From: an uncultured Lachnospiraceae bacterium
GTDB taxonomy: Bacteria > Bacillota > Clostridia > Lachnospirales > Lachnospiraceae
Length of the DNA stretch: 53,440 nucleotides
Assembly (NCBI GenBank): GCA_910586405.1
Contig: CAJUII010000008.1
Location: 1 to 53,440 of the forward strand
Direction of reading: 5' to 3'
Of this stretch, positions 32,634 through 41,586 are shown piece after piece; position 1 is the first letter of the stretch, and each line of letters begins with the position of its first letter. The notes under the pieces are model-generated. The model worked only from the letters and a program-made list of their open reading frames with translations. It was not told the origin of the DNA and made no database searches. A program made the position numbers and the translations under genes.

Positions 32634-34139
32634 CTATTTCGTCTTTTTCCTGCTGCTATCCCGAACGATTCTGGCGTACGTCCACGTCAGCTCCAACATG
32701 TGTTTCGCAAGCTCCTCCGTACACGCATCCCGCTCCATACGCCACTCCCAGTTTCCACCTAATGTCGAGGGCGTATTGATTCTCGCCTCACTTCCAAGTC
32801 CAAGATAATCCTGCATCGGTATAATCGCCGTATCCGCCACAGACCCAAGCGCCGTCCGAATTAAAGTTTCGCATATCTCTGAGGACCGTTTGACATGAAG
32901 ATATCTCTTGGCAAAAGACATATCCTTCTTGTTCAGGGAAGTTATCCAGCCATTTACTGTATCATTGTCATGGGTTCCAGTGTACACCACACAATTATTC
33001 GTATAATTATACGGCAAATAATCGCTTTCCCCCTGCGCGTCAAAGGCAAACTGCAAGATCTTCATTCCGGGATAGCCTGTCTTCTTCACAAGCTTTAATA
33101 CACTGGGCGTCAAAAAGCCCAAATCCTCCGCAATCACCGCTCGGTTTCCAAGCGTTTTTTTCATGACTTCAAAGAGCTTATAGCCCGGTCCGGGCTTCCA
33201 CTCGCCGTTCTCTGCCGTCTCGTCGCCATAGGGAACCGCCCAGTATTCATCAAAGCCCCTGAAATGGTCAATACGCACAATGTCATAAATGTTAAAGCAG
33301 TGTGCAAGCCTTCTCATCCACCACGCAAAGCCTGTCTCCTCATGGTAGTCCCATTTATATAACGGGTTCCCCCAGAGCTGTCCCGTCGCCGAGAACGCGT
33401 CGGGCGGACAGCCTGCCACCGCGATCGGAACATTCTTCTCATCCAACTGGAACAGCTCTGGATTTGCCCATGTATCTGCACTGTCAAACGCCACATAGAT
33501 TGGGATATCCCCCACAATAAGGATGCCTTTTTTGTTCGCGTATTCTTTTAACGCCGTCCAATGTTTTGAGAAAAGGTACTGTTGATAGCTATAAAATGCG
33601 ATATCGTCGGCGAGTGCTTTCTCATACTTCTTCATCGCCTTCGGCTTTCTAAGCCTGATCTCCTCGTCCCATTCGATCCACGACACCCCATCCAGAGAAT
33701 CCTTGACAGCCATATACATGGCATAATCCTTAAGCCACTGTTTGTTCTCTTCGACAAACACATTATACGCCACATCATCGTTTACATTCGCCCTCTCAAA
33801 CGCTTTTCGAAGAAGCTCAAACCTCGTATAATAGATCTTCTCGTAATCTACCCGCTTGGTATCGTTACCAAAATCGACCGACGAGCACTCCTCCTCCGTG
33901 AGCAGCCCCTCCTCAATCAATGCATCCAGACTGATATAGTATGGACTGCCTGCAAAGGTTGAAAAAGACTGGTACGGTGAATCTCCATATCCCGTAGGTC
34001 CCAGCGGCAAAATCTGCCATAACGACTGTCCTGACGCTGCCAAAAAGTCCACAAAGTCATAGGCTTCTTTTGAAAAGCCGCCTATTCCAAATCTTGACGG
34101 TAAGCTGGATACCGGCATCAATACGCCACTTCTTCTCAT
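32634..34139 (-). CDS. malQ: 4-alpha-glucanotransferase (amylomaltase)
   Basis: 501 residues, full length GH77. Motifs: RRSGVLMPVSSLPSRFGIGGF, SLWQILPLGPTGYGDSPYQS, VRIDHFRGFDEYWAVP (nucleophile Asp), AVIAEDLGFLTPSV (acid/base Glu) and VYTGTHDNDTVNGW. It transfers alpha-1,4-glucan segments between maltodextrins, giving glucose and longer chains for phosphorylase. AAGGAG precedes the ATG; it lies 34 bases after the permease gene. Confidence 0.97.
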   Translation of the reverse strand: MRRSGVLMPVSSLPSRFGIGGFSKEAYDFVDFLAASGQSLWQILPLGPTGYGDSPYQSFSTFAGSPYYISLDALIEEGLLTEEECSSVDFGNDTKRVDYEKIYYTRFELLRKAFERANVNDDVAYNVFVEENKQWLKDYAMYMAVKDSLDGVSWIEWDEEIRLRKPKAMKKYEKALADDIAFYSYQQYLFSKHWTALKEYANKKGILIVGDIPIYVAFDSADTWANPELFQLDEKNVPIAVAGCPPDAFSATGQLWGNPLYKWDYHEETGFAWWMRRLAHCFNIYDIVRIDHFRGFDEYWAVPYGDETAENGEWKPGPGYKLFEVMKKTLGNRAVIAEDLGFLTPSVLKLVKKTGYPGMKILQFAFDAQGESDYLPYNYTNNCVVYTGTHDNDTVNGWITSLNKKDMSFAKRYLHVKRSSEICETLIRTALGSVADTAIIPMQDYLGLGSEARINTPSTLGGNWEWRMERDACTEELAKHMLELTWTYARIVRDSSRKKTK

Positions 34140-34173
34140 AACTATCTCCTTTTCTCCACAATACGTTAAACAA

Positions 34174-35016
34174 TTACCCTTTTACAGCACCCGCTACAAC
34201 ACCTTCAATGATGTATTTCTGACAAGCGATATAAAATACAATGATTGGGATAATTGCCAAGATAATCATCGCCATCATCGCACCCATGTCAATTGCACCA
34301 TAACCGCCTTTCAGGTACTGAATTGCAATGGGAATGGTCTTGTATTTCTTGATGTCCAGCACGAGATAAGGAAGCAGATAATCGTTCCACACCCACATCG
34401 CTTCAAGAATTGCCACGGAGATTGCCGTCGGCTTCATCACCGGGAACACAATTTTGAAGTATGTCTGAATCGGAGTACAGCCGTCGATCATGGCAGCCTC
34501 CTCGATCTCTAGCGGAATGGATTTCACAAATCCACAGAACATAAAGACCGCAAGCCCTGCCCCAAATCCCAGATACACAATCACGATGCCGACAGGGTTC
34601 CCTAAGTGTAGTATATCAGCTATTTTGGATAATGTAAACATTACCATTTGAAAAGGTATAATCATTGAGAACGCAAACAGCATATACATCGCGGAAGTGA
34701 CCTTATTTTTCACGCGTGTAATGTACCATGCACACATCGAAGTACACAGGATAATCACAAACACAGACGCCACGGTGATAAACAGCGAGTAGCCAAACGC
34801 CTTGGGAAGCTCGATCTTCTCAATACCGCTGATGTAGTTTTCCATTCCGACAAAAGATTTGCCGTCCGGCAGTGCAAATGGTCTCTTGCTGATAAAGATT
34901 TTTTTCTTGAACGAGTTATATAAAACAATAATAATCGGCATGACATAGATCACTGATATAATCGAAAATATTATGGTCAAAAGTCCGCCGTGTTTTGCTT
35001 TTCTTACCTCTGACAT
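34174..35016 (-). CDS. Sugar ABC transporter permease, MalG type
   Basis: 280 residues with six hydrophobic segments and the CUT1 EAA loop (EEAAMIDGCTPIQTYFKIVFPVMKP) that contacts the ATPase. Its ATG overlaps the stop codon of the previous permease gene (TAATG). Together with the MalF-type partner it forms the membrane channel for a binding-protein-delivered oligosaccharide. The neighbouring malQ indicates maltodextrin. Confidence 0.93.
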   Translation of the reverse strand: MSEVRKAKHGGLLTIIFSIISVIYVMPIIIVLYNSFKKKIFISKRPFALPDGKSFVGMENYISGIEKIELPKAFGYSLFITVASVFVIILCTSMCAWYITRVKNKVTSAMYMLFAFSMIIPFQMVMFTLSKIADILHLGNPVGIVIVYLGFGAGLAVFMFCGFVKSIPLEIEEAAMIDGCTPIQTYFKIVFPVMKPTAISVAILEAMWVWNDYLLPYLVLDIKKYKTIPIAIQYLKGGYGAIDMGAMMAMIILAIIPIIVFYIACQKYIIEGVVAGAVKG

Positions 35017-35858
35017 TATGCCTGCACCTCCTTATCTCTTGTCGCTCTGAGCTGTACGATCGCTATGAGCGCCACCAATATAAAGAACACAACTGCCTTC
35101 GCCTGTCCGACACCTTCCCACCCGTTTCTGCCATAGAAAGTATTAAAGATGTTCAGCGCGAGCATTTCTGACTTGTTACTTGGTTCCCCGGCGGTCAGCG
35201 CTAAGTTCTGGTCAAATAACTTAAATGAGTTGGTCAGTGTCAGGAACGAACAGATGGTGATGGAAGGCATGACCATCGGAAGTGTCACATGTCTCAATAG
35301 CTGTGTGTTGTTCGCGCCGTCAATCTTTGCCGCCTCAATCAAATCTCCCGGAATATTCTGTATGCCTGCAATGTAGATGATCATCATATAGCCGACCTGC
35401 TGCCAGCACATCAGAATGACAAGTCCCCAAAAACCATAGGAGGAACTATAGGTGAGTGTGCGCTCCATGTTTGCTAAGATACCGTTTAAGATCAGCTGCC
35501 AGATATAACCAAGGATAATTCCACCGATTAAGTTTGGCATGAAAAATACAGTTCTGAATATATTCGTTCCCTTGATCCCCTTTGTCAACAGCATCGCCAC
35601 TGCAAAAGCGAGGATATTGATCGCCAGCACAGACACAATGGTAAACAGCGCTGTATACCAAAGGGAGTGTATAAATGTGTCATCGCCCCAGATCCTGATA
35701 TAGTTTTTGAATCCTACAAACTTCGCATCTGTAACCGTGGTAAATTCACACAAAGACAAATATACGCCCAATATAAACGGCAGTATAAAACCGATGGTGA
35801 ACGCCAGAAGCGTTGGTAGTGCAAATATTGGAAAATATCTCTTGATCGCCTTATCCAT
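35016..35858 (-). CDS. Sugar ABC transporter permease, MalF type
   Basis: 280 residues from the ATG at 35858 (MDKAIKRYFPIFALPTLL), with AAAGGATG upstream; the longer frame to 35933 runs into the intergenic hairpin side and lacks family similarity. Six hydrophobic segments and the EAA loop (EAAKIDGANNTQLLRHVTLPMVMP) are present. It lacks the large periplasmic loop of enterobacterial MalF, as usual in Firmicutes. Confidence 0.92.
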   Translation of the reverse strand: MDKAIKRYFPIFALPTLLAFTIGFILPFILGVYLSLCEFTTVTDAKFVGFKNYIRIWGDDTFIHSLWYTALFTIVSVLAINILAFAVAMLLTKGIKGTNIFRTVFFMPNLIGGIILGYIWQLILNGILANMERTLTYSSSYGFWGLVILMCWQQVGYMMIIYIAGIQNIPGDLIEAAKIDGANNTQLLRHVTLPMVMPSITICSFLTLTNSFKLFDQNLALTAGEPSNKSEMLALNIFNTFYGRNGWEGVGQAKAVVFFILVALIAIVQLRATRDKEVQA

Positions 35859-35978
35859 AATCTCATCCTTTCTATAGATCAAATTCATGATCGAGCAGGT
35901 ACAGTTCCTTCTCCATGCTCGCGCGCCGGGCACCCGTCAGCTTCTGCTGACATGCTTCCTTGGGGTGCCCGTGTGCAT

Positions 35979-36010
35979 AAAAAGTGCAGCCAGATGCCTC
36001 CGGCTGCACC
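35979..36010 (-). terminator. Intra-operon terminator between binding-protein and permease genes
   Basis: Minus-strand stem GTGCAGCC / GGCTGCAC (35984-35991, 36002-36009) followed by TTTTTAT. It lies just after the binding-protein stop codon and 120 bases before the first permease, so partial read-through would give more binding protein than permease. Confidence 0.8.
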
Positions 36011-36023
36011 TAAAATCCATCGA

Positions 36024-37460
36024 TTAGTTGTTTGTTGCTGCGTATTCAGAAGCCCATCCATCGACAAATGCGGTCTCCACTGCGGACCATTCGCCAGTTC
36101 CCTGCGCATACTCTAACAGTGCACTTCCCACGCCATTCTTCCAATTCTCAGAAGGCATTGTTGTAAAGGTCCATGCAACCGGAGTCTTGCCGGATGAAAC
36201 ATAGTCATTTGCAATTCTTACCAGTGGATTCGCTGCCGGATAGTTCTCAAATTCCTTGAACGGACATACAAATCCCATCACATAAGACAGAGAATCGCAT
36301 CCCTCATGAGAAGTTACACACCAGTTCATAAAGTCAAGCGTCGCCTGGATATCTTCCTCGGATGCATTCTTGTTGACACACCAGTAGTTCTCGCTGCCTG
36401 TGCAAAGTCCCTGATTCTCCTCGCCGTCTGCACCAATATAAATAGGAAGCATTCCAAGGGATTCATCCTCCATGCCGTTCGCGCTCAAATCCGTGTATGC
36501 CCATGTACCATTCTGATAGAACACTGCCTCTCCGAGCGCGAAGTCTGCTGTTGCATCCTCACCAGTCTTGCTGGATAACATTGAAGGTGCACAGACAGAA
36601 TCTGTGATGTACATATCCCATACATTCTTATAGTTCTCAAGATATGTACCCTTGATCGCCTCTGTAGCGCTGATGCCGTCAGCCTGATACTCATAGTAGA
36701 TCGGAAGATTTGCAAGATGTGTCTTGAATCTCCAGTCAGAGCTTGAATCCATACCTGCGGATGTGAATGCGCCCTTTACGCCAAGATCGTCTGCATTCTC
36801 CTGAATGCTGTCTGCCACTGCCTTGAGATTGTCAAAGGAGTTAATCTCCTCCACACTCTTAACAACCGCATAATCCTTTGTAAAATAATCGTTTAAAATG
36901 TCTGCATTATATATCAAACCGTACGTCTCAACTACGTATGCGATTCCCTTTACCTCATCGCCGTCCTTCAATGCGAACTCATCGCTTGTAAGCTGCCCAT
37001 AAACCTCTGACCCTGACAGATCGTAGCAATAATCCTTCCATGTCGCGAGTCCTACTGGTCCGTTAACCTGGAACATCGTCGGTGCTTCAGTCTTTGCCAT
37101 CTCGGACTTTAAGGTGGACTCATATGTACCAGAAGCCGCAGTCTGTACAACGACCTCCACGCCTGTCTCCGCAGTGTATGTAGCTGCCAGCTCCTCCCAA
37201 TCGCCTGCCTGCTCCGGCTTGAAGTTCAAGTAATAAACCTTGCCGCTTCCTGACGCTGCACTTGCATCTGCCTGTGTGTCATCTGCTGCTGTGTCATCCG
37301 CTGCTGCATCATCTGCATTGGTGTCTGCCTTCGGCGTGTCCTCTGCCTTTGTATCTGCCGCAGGCGTTTGTGTCTGCGCCGAATCATTTCCACCACACCC
37401 TGTAAGCATAGTCGCCAGCATTGCTGCACTGAGTACTGCACTCAATAACTTTTTCTTCAT
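36024..37460 (-). CDS. Extracellular solute-binding lipoprotein of a maltodextrin-type ABC transporter
   Basis: 478 residues. The lipoprotein signal ends in MLTGC (Cys22). A low-complexity Asp/Ala/Thr linker of about 45 residues (DTKAEDTPKADTNADDAAAD) follows and probably spans the cell wall. The mature domain is a family 1 binding protein (KVYYLNFKPEQAGDWEELAA, TYESTLKSEMAKTEAPTMF, ALGEAVFYQNGTWAYTDL). It delivers sugar to the two permeases encoded downstream. GAGGT lies before the ATG. It is first in the operon and has the main promoter. Confidence 0.93.
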   Translation of the reverse strand: MKKKLLSAVLSAAMLATMLTGCGGNDSAQTQTPAADTKAEDTPKADTNADDAAADDTAADDTQADASAASGSGKVYYLNFKPEQAGDWEELAATYTAETGVEVVVQTAASGTYESTLKSEMAKTEAPTMFQVNGPVGLATWKDYCYDLSGSEVYGQLTSDEFALKDGDEVKGIAYVVETYGLIYNADILNDYFTKDYAVVKSVEEINSFDNLKAVADSIQENADDLGVKGAFTSAGMDSSSDWRFKTHLANLPIYYEYQADGISATEAIKGTYLENYKNVWDMYITDSVCAPSMLSSKTGEDATADFALGEAVFYQNGTWAYTDLSANGMEDESLGMLPIYIGADGEENQGLCTGSENYWCVNKNASEEDIQATLDFMNWCVTSHEGCDSLSYVMGFVCPFKEFENYPAANPLVRIANDYVSSGKTPVAWTFTTMPSENWKNGVGSALLEYAQGTGEWSAVETAFVDGWASEYAATNN

Positions 37461-37534
37461 AAAAATACCTCATTTCTTTTATACATACCTAATAGTTATA
37501 TCTGTCCACAGAAGTATTACCGATCAAAGATTTC

Positions 37535-37568
37535 CGGTAACGTTGTCGGCAACGATATCGGTAACGTT
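37535..37568. promoter_or_regulatory. LacI-type operator repeats before the sugar uptake operon
   Basis: CGGTAACGTT occurs twice (37535-37544 and 37559-37568), 24 bases apart, each with the AACGTT core typical of LacI-family sites. An inverted repeat GTTG-N4-CAAC (37543-37554) lies between. The sites are downstream of the predicted transcription start, a position suited to repression. Confidence 0.6.
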
Positions 37569-37584
37569 TCCAATGAACAAACTC

Positions 37585-37613
37585 ATAATATCACTTTGCA
37601 ACATAATTGGCAA
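37585..37613 (-). promoter_or_regulatory. Promoter of the sugar uptake operon
   Basis: On the minus strand TTGCCA (37608-37613), 17 bases, TATTAT (37585-37590). Transcription should start near 37578, leaving a leader of about 120 bases that contains the operator repeats. Confidence 0.65.
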
Positions 37614-37686
37614 GGAAATTTTTAACATTCTTTGAACTTTGGCGAAAATATCCGAATTATTTGAGTATTTTTACAACAAAAGCAAC

Positions 37687-37726
37687 AAAAAAGCTTGAGA
37701 TTCTCAGCGCCAAATCCCAAGCTCTT
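37687..37726 (-). terminator. Terminator after the UDP-glucose dehydrogenase gene
   Basis: Minus-strand stem GAGCTTGGGATT / AATCTCAAGCTT with one mismatch, then TTTTTTG. Positions 37614-37686 hold nothing else that I can recognise. Confidence 0.8.
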
Positions 37727-37761
37727 TTGACAGATTCACTATATTTTTTCTACAGGAAATT

Positions 37762-38928
37762 TTAGTCCCTCCCGTAGATATCCCTCGTATAAATCTTCTC
37801 CTCCACATCCTTTAACTCTTCTGTCAAACGGTTCGCAATGATCACGTCCGACATCTCCTTAAACGCTGCAAAATCGCGGATCACTCTCGAGCGGAAGAAC
37901 TGATTTTCTTTCAGCGTCGGCTCGTACACGACCACTTCAACTCCTTTTGCCTTAATGCGCTTCATGATGCCCTGTATGGACGACTGGCGGAAATTGTCGG
38001 AGTCCGTCTTCATCGTAAGCCTGTACACCCCTACAATCTGCGGTTTCTTTGCCAGAATCATATCCGCGACATGATCCTTTCTCGTCCGGTTCGCATCCAC
38101 AATTGCCGAGATAATATTGTTCGGCACATTCTCATAGTTTGCCCGCAGCTGCTTTGTGTCCTTTGGCAGACAGTAGCCGCCATAACCAAAAGACGGATTG
38201 TTATAATGGTTCCCAATCCTAGGGTCCAATCCCACGCCCTCGATAATCTGCTTTGTGTTGAGTCCCCTCATCTCCGCATAGGTGTCCAGCTCATTAAAGT
38301 ATGCCACCCGCAGCGCCAGATAGGTGTTTGCAAACAGTTTGATTGCCTCCGCCTCTGTGGTATCCGTAAACAGTGTCGGGATATCCTGCTTGATCGCACC
38401 CTGTTTCAACAAATCTGCAAAGATCTTCGCGCGCTCCGACTGTTCTCCCACAATAATGCGCGACGGATAGAGATTGTCATACAGCGCCCTCCCCTCCCTC
38501 AGAAACTCTGGCGAAAAGATGACATTATCGATGCCAAACCGCCTTCTGACAGCTTTGGTATAACCAACCGGAACTGTAGACTTGATAATCATCACCGCAT
38601 CCTTGTTCACCTTCAGGACAAGCTCGATAACCGCCTCGATCGAGCTTGTATCAAAATAGTTCTTGTCTGGGTCATAGTTTGTCGGCGTCGCGATAATGAT
38701 GTACTCTGCATCCCGATATGCAGCCTCGCCGTCCGTTGTCGCCGTGAGGTTCAGCTCCCGGTTTGCCAGATAGTCCTCGATCTCCCTGTCAATGATCGGC
38801 GATTTTTTGTTGTTTATGAGATCTGCCTTTTCCTGAAAGACATCCACCGCTGTCACTTCGTTGTGCTGTGCTAACAATATGGCATTGGAAAGACCTACGT
38901 ATCCGATGCCTGCCACTGCAATTTTCAT
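37762..38928 (-). CDS. ugd: UDP-glucose 6-dehydrogenase (nucleotide sugar dehydrogenase)
   Basis: 388 residues from the ATG at 38928 (MKIAVAGIGYVGLSNAILLA), with GGAGG upstream; a longer frame to 39024 adds unrelated residues. It has the NAD-binding GxGxxG at the N-terminus, STVPVGYT, FSPEFLREG, the catalytic loop with LRVAYFNELDTYAE, and the active-site cysteine in FGYGGYCLPKDTKQL. It oxidises UDP-glucose to UDP-glucuronate for surface polysaccharide. No polysaccharide genes surround it. It has its own promoter and terminator. Confidence 0.94.
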   Translation of the reverse strand: MKIAVAGIGYVGLSNAILLAQHNEVTAVDVFQEKADLINNKKSPIIDREIEDYLANRELNLTATTDGEAAYRDAEYIIIATPTNYDPDKNYFDTSSIEAVIELVLKVNKDAVMIIKSTVPVGYTKAVRRRFGIDNVIFSPEFLREGRALYDNLYPSRIIVGEQSERAKIFADLLKQGAIKQDIPTLFTDTTEAEAIKLFANTYLALRVAYFNELDTYAEMRGLNTKQIIEGVGLDPRIGNHYNNPSFGYGGYCLPKDTKQLRANYENVPNNIISAIVDANRTRKDHVADMILAKKPQIVGVYRLTMKTDSDNFRQSSIQGIMKRIKAKGVEVVVYEPTLKENQFFRSRVIRDFAAFKEMSDVIIANRLTEELKDVEEKIYTRDIYGRD

Positions 38929-38968
38929 AATATACCTCCACTTTATCTGAATCTTTTCACTGTTTTTC

Positions 38969-38997
38969 AGTATAACATACCCCTTTTTACAATGCAA
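38969..38997 (-). promoter_or_regulatory. Promoter of the UDP-glucose dehydrogenase gene
   Basis: On the minus strand TTGCAT (38992-38997), 17 bases, TATACT (38969-38974), about 40 bases before the start codon. Confidence 0.6.
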
Positions 38998-39014
38998 CAA
39001 CATCCAACAGCTCC

Positions 39015-41453
39015 TCACAGCCATTCATTCCAGAAGCGCTCGACTTTCTCCGAGATTCCAGAAACGCTCACAACCTCATACTGACTCCACTCCCGCGGAA
39101 ACATGCGCCTGTACTGCGGCTCCAAAAAGCGCTCATCGAGCAGCGCCACCACCCCGATATCCTCCGCGGTGCGAATCACGCGCCCTGCTGACTGTAACAC
39201 CTTATTCATGCCAGGATACCGATAGGCATAGTCAAAGCCGTTCTCCCCCTGCGCATCAAAATGCTGTCTCAAGAGCTCGCGCTCACAGCCCACCTGCGGA
39301 ATCCCTGTCCCGACAATGATCGCGCCAATCAGGCTGTCATGTTTCAAATCAATTCCTTCCGAGAAGATACCCCCCATGACACAAAATCCAATCAAAACTG
39401 ACGCAGTTGTCACATTCTCCTGGAATCGAAGCAGAAACTCCTCACGCTTCACCTCGCTCATGTAGTCCTCCTGCACCATGCACTCTATCAATCCCGCATC
39501 ATAGTGAGCTTCCATAAAACAGCGGTAGACCTGCTCCAAGAAGAGATGTGACGGAAGGAACACCAGATAATTGCCATGGCGCTGTCGCACCACCTGATAA
39601 ATATACTCCGCAATCCGCCGAAATTCCGACTCGCTCCTTCTGGTGTATTTGCTTGTGACATCCTTGGCGATCAAAAGTGCCTTTTTCTTCTCATCAAAGG
39701 TTGATTTCGCATAGACCTCATAGTCCGTCGGCTCTCCCCCCAAGAGTTTCTTATAATATTGTATCGGGAGCAGCGTCGCAGAGAACAAAATTGTACTCCG
39801 TCCCTTCTGCATACACTGACGCAGGTTCCGCGCCGGATTGACACAAAAAAGCTTCAGCATAAAATCCCCATCGTCCAAAAGCTGACTGTACACCACATAG
39901 TTTTCATCCATAATTTCGTAGATATTCAAAAAATGTGCTGTCTCAAAATAAAATTCTAATAATTCCTTCTTGCCTGGAAAAGTATCATATTCATCCAGAA
40001 AGTCATCAACCGCCGCATACAGACGGTTCAATGCCATCACAAAGCCGTCGATCGCCTCCTCCCTGCGATAGCTCTCACACTGCCGCTTCATCGTAAGCAG
40101 CTCCTTATTGCACTTGTCGAGCAGCTTTGCAATCTTCGGTGAAAGCTCTTTCATCAATCGTTTTGTATCCAGAAAGGACTCTTTGAACAGCGCAGCACTG
40201 TACATCTCCCTGCCCCGGTCAAGCAGATTGTGCGTCTCGTCGATCAGAAATACATAATCCCGCTTCCCCAGTCCATCCGCAAAAAAGCGCTTGAGATACA
40301 CCCTTGGATCAAAGACATAGTTGTAATCACAGATCACCACATCTGAAAAGAGGCTCATGTCAAGACTCAGCTCAAACGGGCACACCCGATGCTTTGCCGC
40401 ATATGACTGTACTTTCTCCCTGGTAAAATGCTCCTCATGCGTCAACAGGTCATACATGGCGTCATTGATGCGATCATAATGCCCATCTGCGTAGGGACAG
40501 CTCTCTGGATTACACTCTGCCGCCTCCTGATCTCCTCCCTCCTGCTTCATCAAACAGATTTTGTCCTTTGCCGTCAGTACGATGGTCTTCATATGCAGCC
40601 CATTATCCTGCAAAAGTCCGAAGCATTCCTGCGCGACAGTACGGGTGATGGTCTTTGCTGTGAGATAAAAGAGTTTCTCTGTCATGCCCTCCCCCATGGA
40701 CTTCACTGTCGGAAAAACTGTTGATATCGTCTTTCCAACCCCTGTAGGCGCCTCCAGAAACAGCTTCTTTTTGTGATAAATTGTTTGATATACATAGGTG
40801 ACAAGGTCCTTTTGTCCCTCACGGTATGGAAAAGGAAACGCAAGTTGCTTGATCGACGTCGTGCGGACAGTATTCCATGTGAACTGAAAATCTGCCCACT
40901 TTTTATACTCGGACATCAAGTCATCGAACCATCCTTTTAAATCCTCAATCGTATAGTCCTCATGAAAATATTTGAGCTCCTCTGTCTCTATATGGCAATA
41001 GGTCATGCGCACGCCAATCTGATCCAAAAAATGTTCCGACGCATACATATATGCATAACATTTTGCCTGTGCCAGATGGACACCCACAGGTGCTGTAATC
41101 CGCTTCAAGTCCCTGTATGTGCCTTTGATCTCATCGATGATTACCTTGTCCTCCTCCGCTGCGGCGGGCAGACATATCTCCTCCCCTGCACACTTTGGTG
41201 TGTGCGCCCCCCAATTACGGTCGATGATTCCATCTGCTCTTCCTTCTATTATAATGTCATATTGATCTGTCGTCCATGTGCAGCTTAGTCCGATTTCAGC
41301 ATGATACTCACTGCCCATACGCCGCTGGAGCATCCTGTGAATGCGGCTGCCCTCTTGCATCGCGGTGTCCGAACCACTTGATTTTCTGTTGTCAATGCTG
41401 CCCTCCCGCAGTATAAATTCCACAAGCTGACGGACTGATACACGTATCTCCAT
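39015..41453 (-). CDS. PD-(D/E)XK nuclease/XPD-DinG-like helicase fusion
   Basis: 812 residues. The N-terminal 150 residues carry a RecB/Cas4-type nuclease pattern: EGRADGII (residues 70-77), VIIDEIKG (104-111) and the downstream QAKCYAY. From about 200 an XPD/DinG-like superfamily 2 helicase follows: Walker A EAPTGVGKT (234-242), four cysteines suited to an iron-sulphur cluster (290, 304, 309, 348), DETH box (395-398) and C-terminal motifs VLIGFCVMGGIFSEGIDL and MNKVLQSAGRVIRT. Such enzymes unwind DNA 5' to 3' and the nuclease could process ends. AAGGGG precedes the ATG. It seems monocistronic. Confidence 0.88.
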   Translation of the reverse strand: MEIRVSVRQLVEFILREGSIDNRKSSGSDTAMQEGSRIHRMLQRRMGSEYHAEIGLSCTWTTDQYDIIIEGRADGIIDRNWGAHTPKCAGEEICLPAAAEEDKVIIDEIKGTYRDLKRITAPVGVHLAQAKCYAYMYASEHFLDQIGVRMTYCHIETEELKYFHEDYTIEDLKGWFDDLMSEYKKWADFQFTWNTVRTTSIKQLAFPFPYREGQKDLVTYVYQTIYHKKKLFLEAPTGVGKTISTVFPTVKSMGEGMTEKLFYLTAKTITRTVAQECFGLLQDNGLHMKTIVLTAKDKICLMKQEGGDQEAAECNPESCPYADGHYDRINDAMYDLLTHEEHFTREKVQSYAAKHRVCPFELSLDMSLFSDVVICDYNYVFDPRVYLKRFFADGLGKRDYVFLIDETHNLLDRGREMYSAALFKESFLDTKRLMKELSPKIAKLLDKCNKELLTMKRQCESYRREEAIDGFVMALNRLYAAVDDFLDEYDTFPGKKELLEFYFETAHFLNIYEIMDENYVVYSQLLDDGDFMLKLFCVNPARNLRQCMQKGRSTILFSATLLPIQYYKKLLGGEPTDYEVYAKSTFDEKKKALLIAKDVTSKYTRRSESEFRRIAEYIYQVVRQRHGNYLVFLPSHLFLEQVYRCFMEAHYDAGLIECMVQEDYMSEVKREEFLLRFQENVTTASVLIGFCVMGGIFSEGIDLKHDSLIGAIIVGTGIPQVGCERELLRQHFDAQGENGFDYAYRYPGMNKVLQSAGRVIRTAEDIGVVALLDERFLEPQYRRMFPREWSQYEVVSVSGISEKVERFWNEWL

Positions 41454-41519
41454 TTAATTCCCCTTTGTTTCACTGTTCTCTATCTAAATGTATACAAATT
41501 CTTTTTGCCGTATATAAAA

Positions 41520-41566
41520 GCGCTCTCTAAATGACAGTTTACCCCATCATTCAGAGAGCGTCAATT
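41520..41566 (-). terminator. Terminator after the HPr-like gene, possibly bidirectional
   Basis: Arms GCGCTCTCTAAATGA (41520-41534) and TCATTCAGAGAGCG (41547-41560) pair with one mismatch. The minus strand continues CTTTTATATA; the plus strand continues into TTTTTTCTTT. Confidence 0.8.
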
Positions 41567-41586
41567 TTTTCTTTCAAAGCTTTTGA

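Noticed and set aside
38071..38874. 267-codon open frame opposite the UDP-glucose dehydrogenase gene
   Set aside because: Fully covered by a clear dehydrogenase with catalytic motifs on the other strand; no ribosome site or recognisable domain.
39015..41453. Defence island or CRISPR-associated Cas4/DinG system
   Set aside because: No repeats, cas genes, toxin-antitoxin genes or mobile elements lie around the helicase; a lone repair enzyme is the simpler reading.
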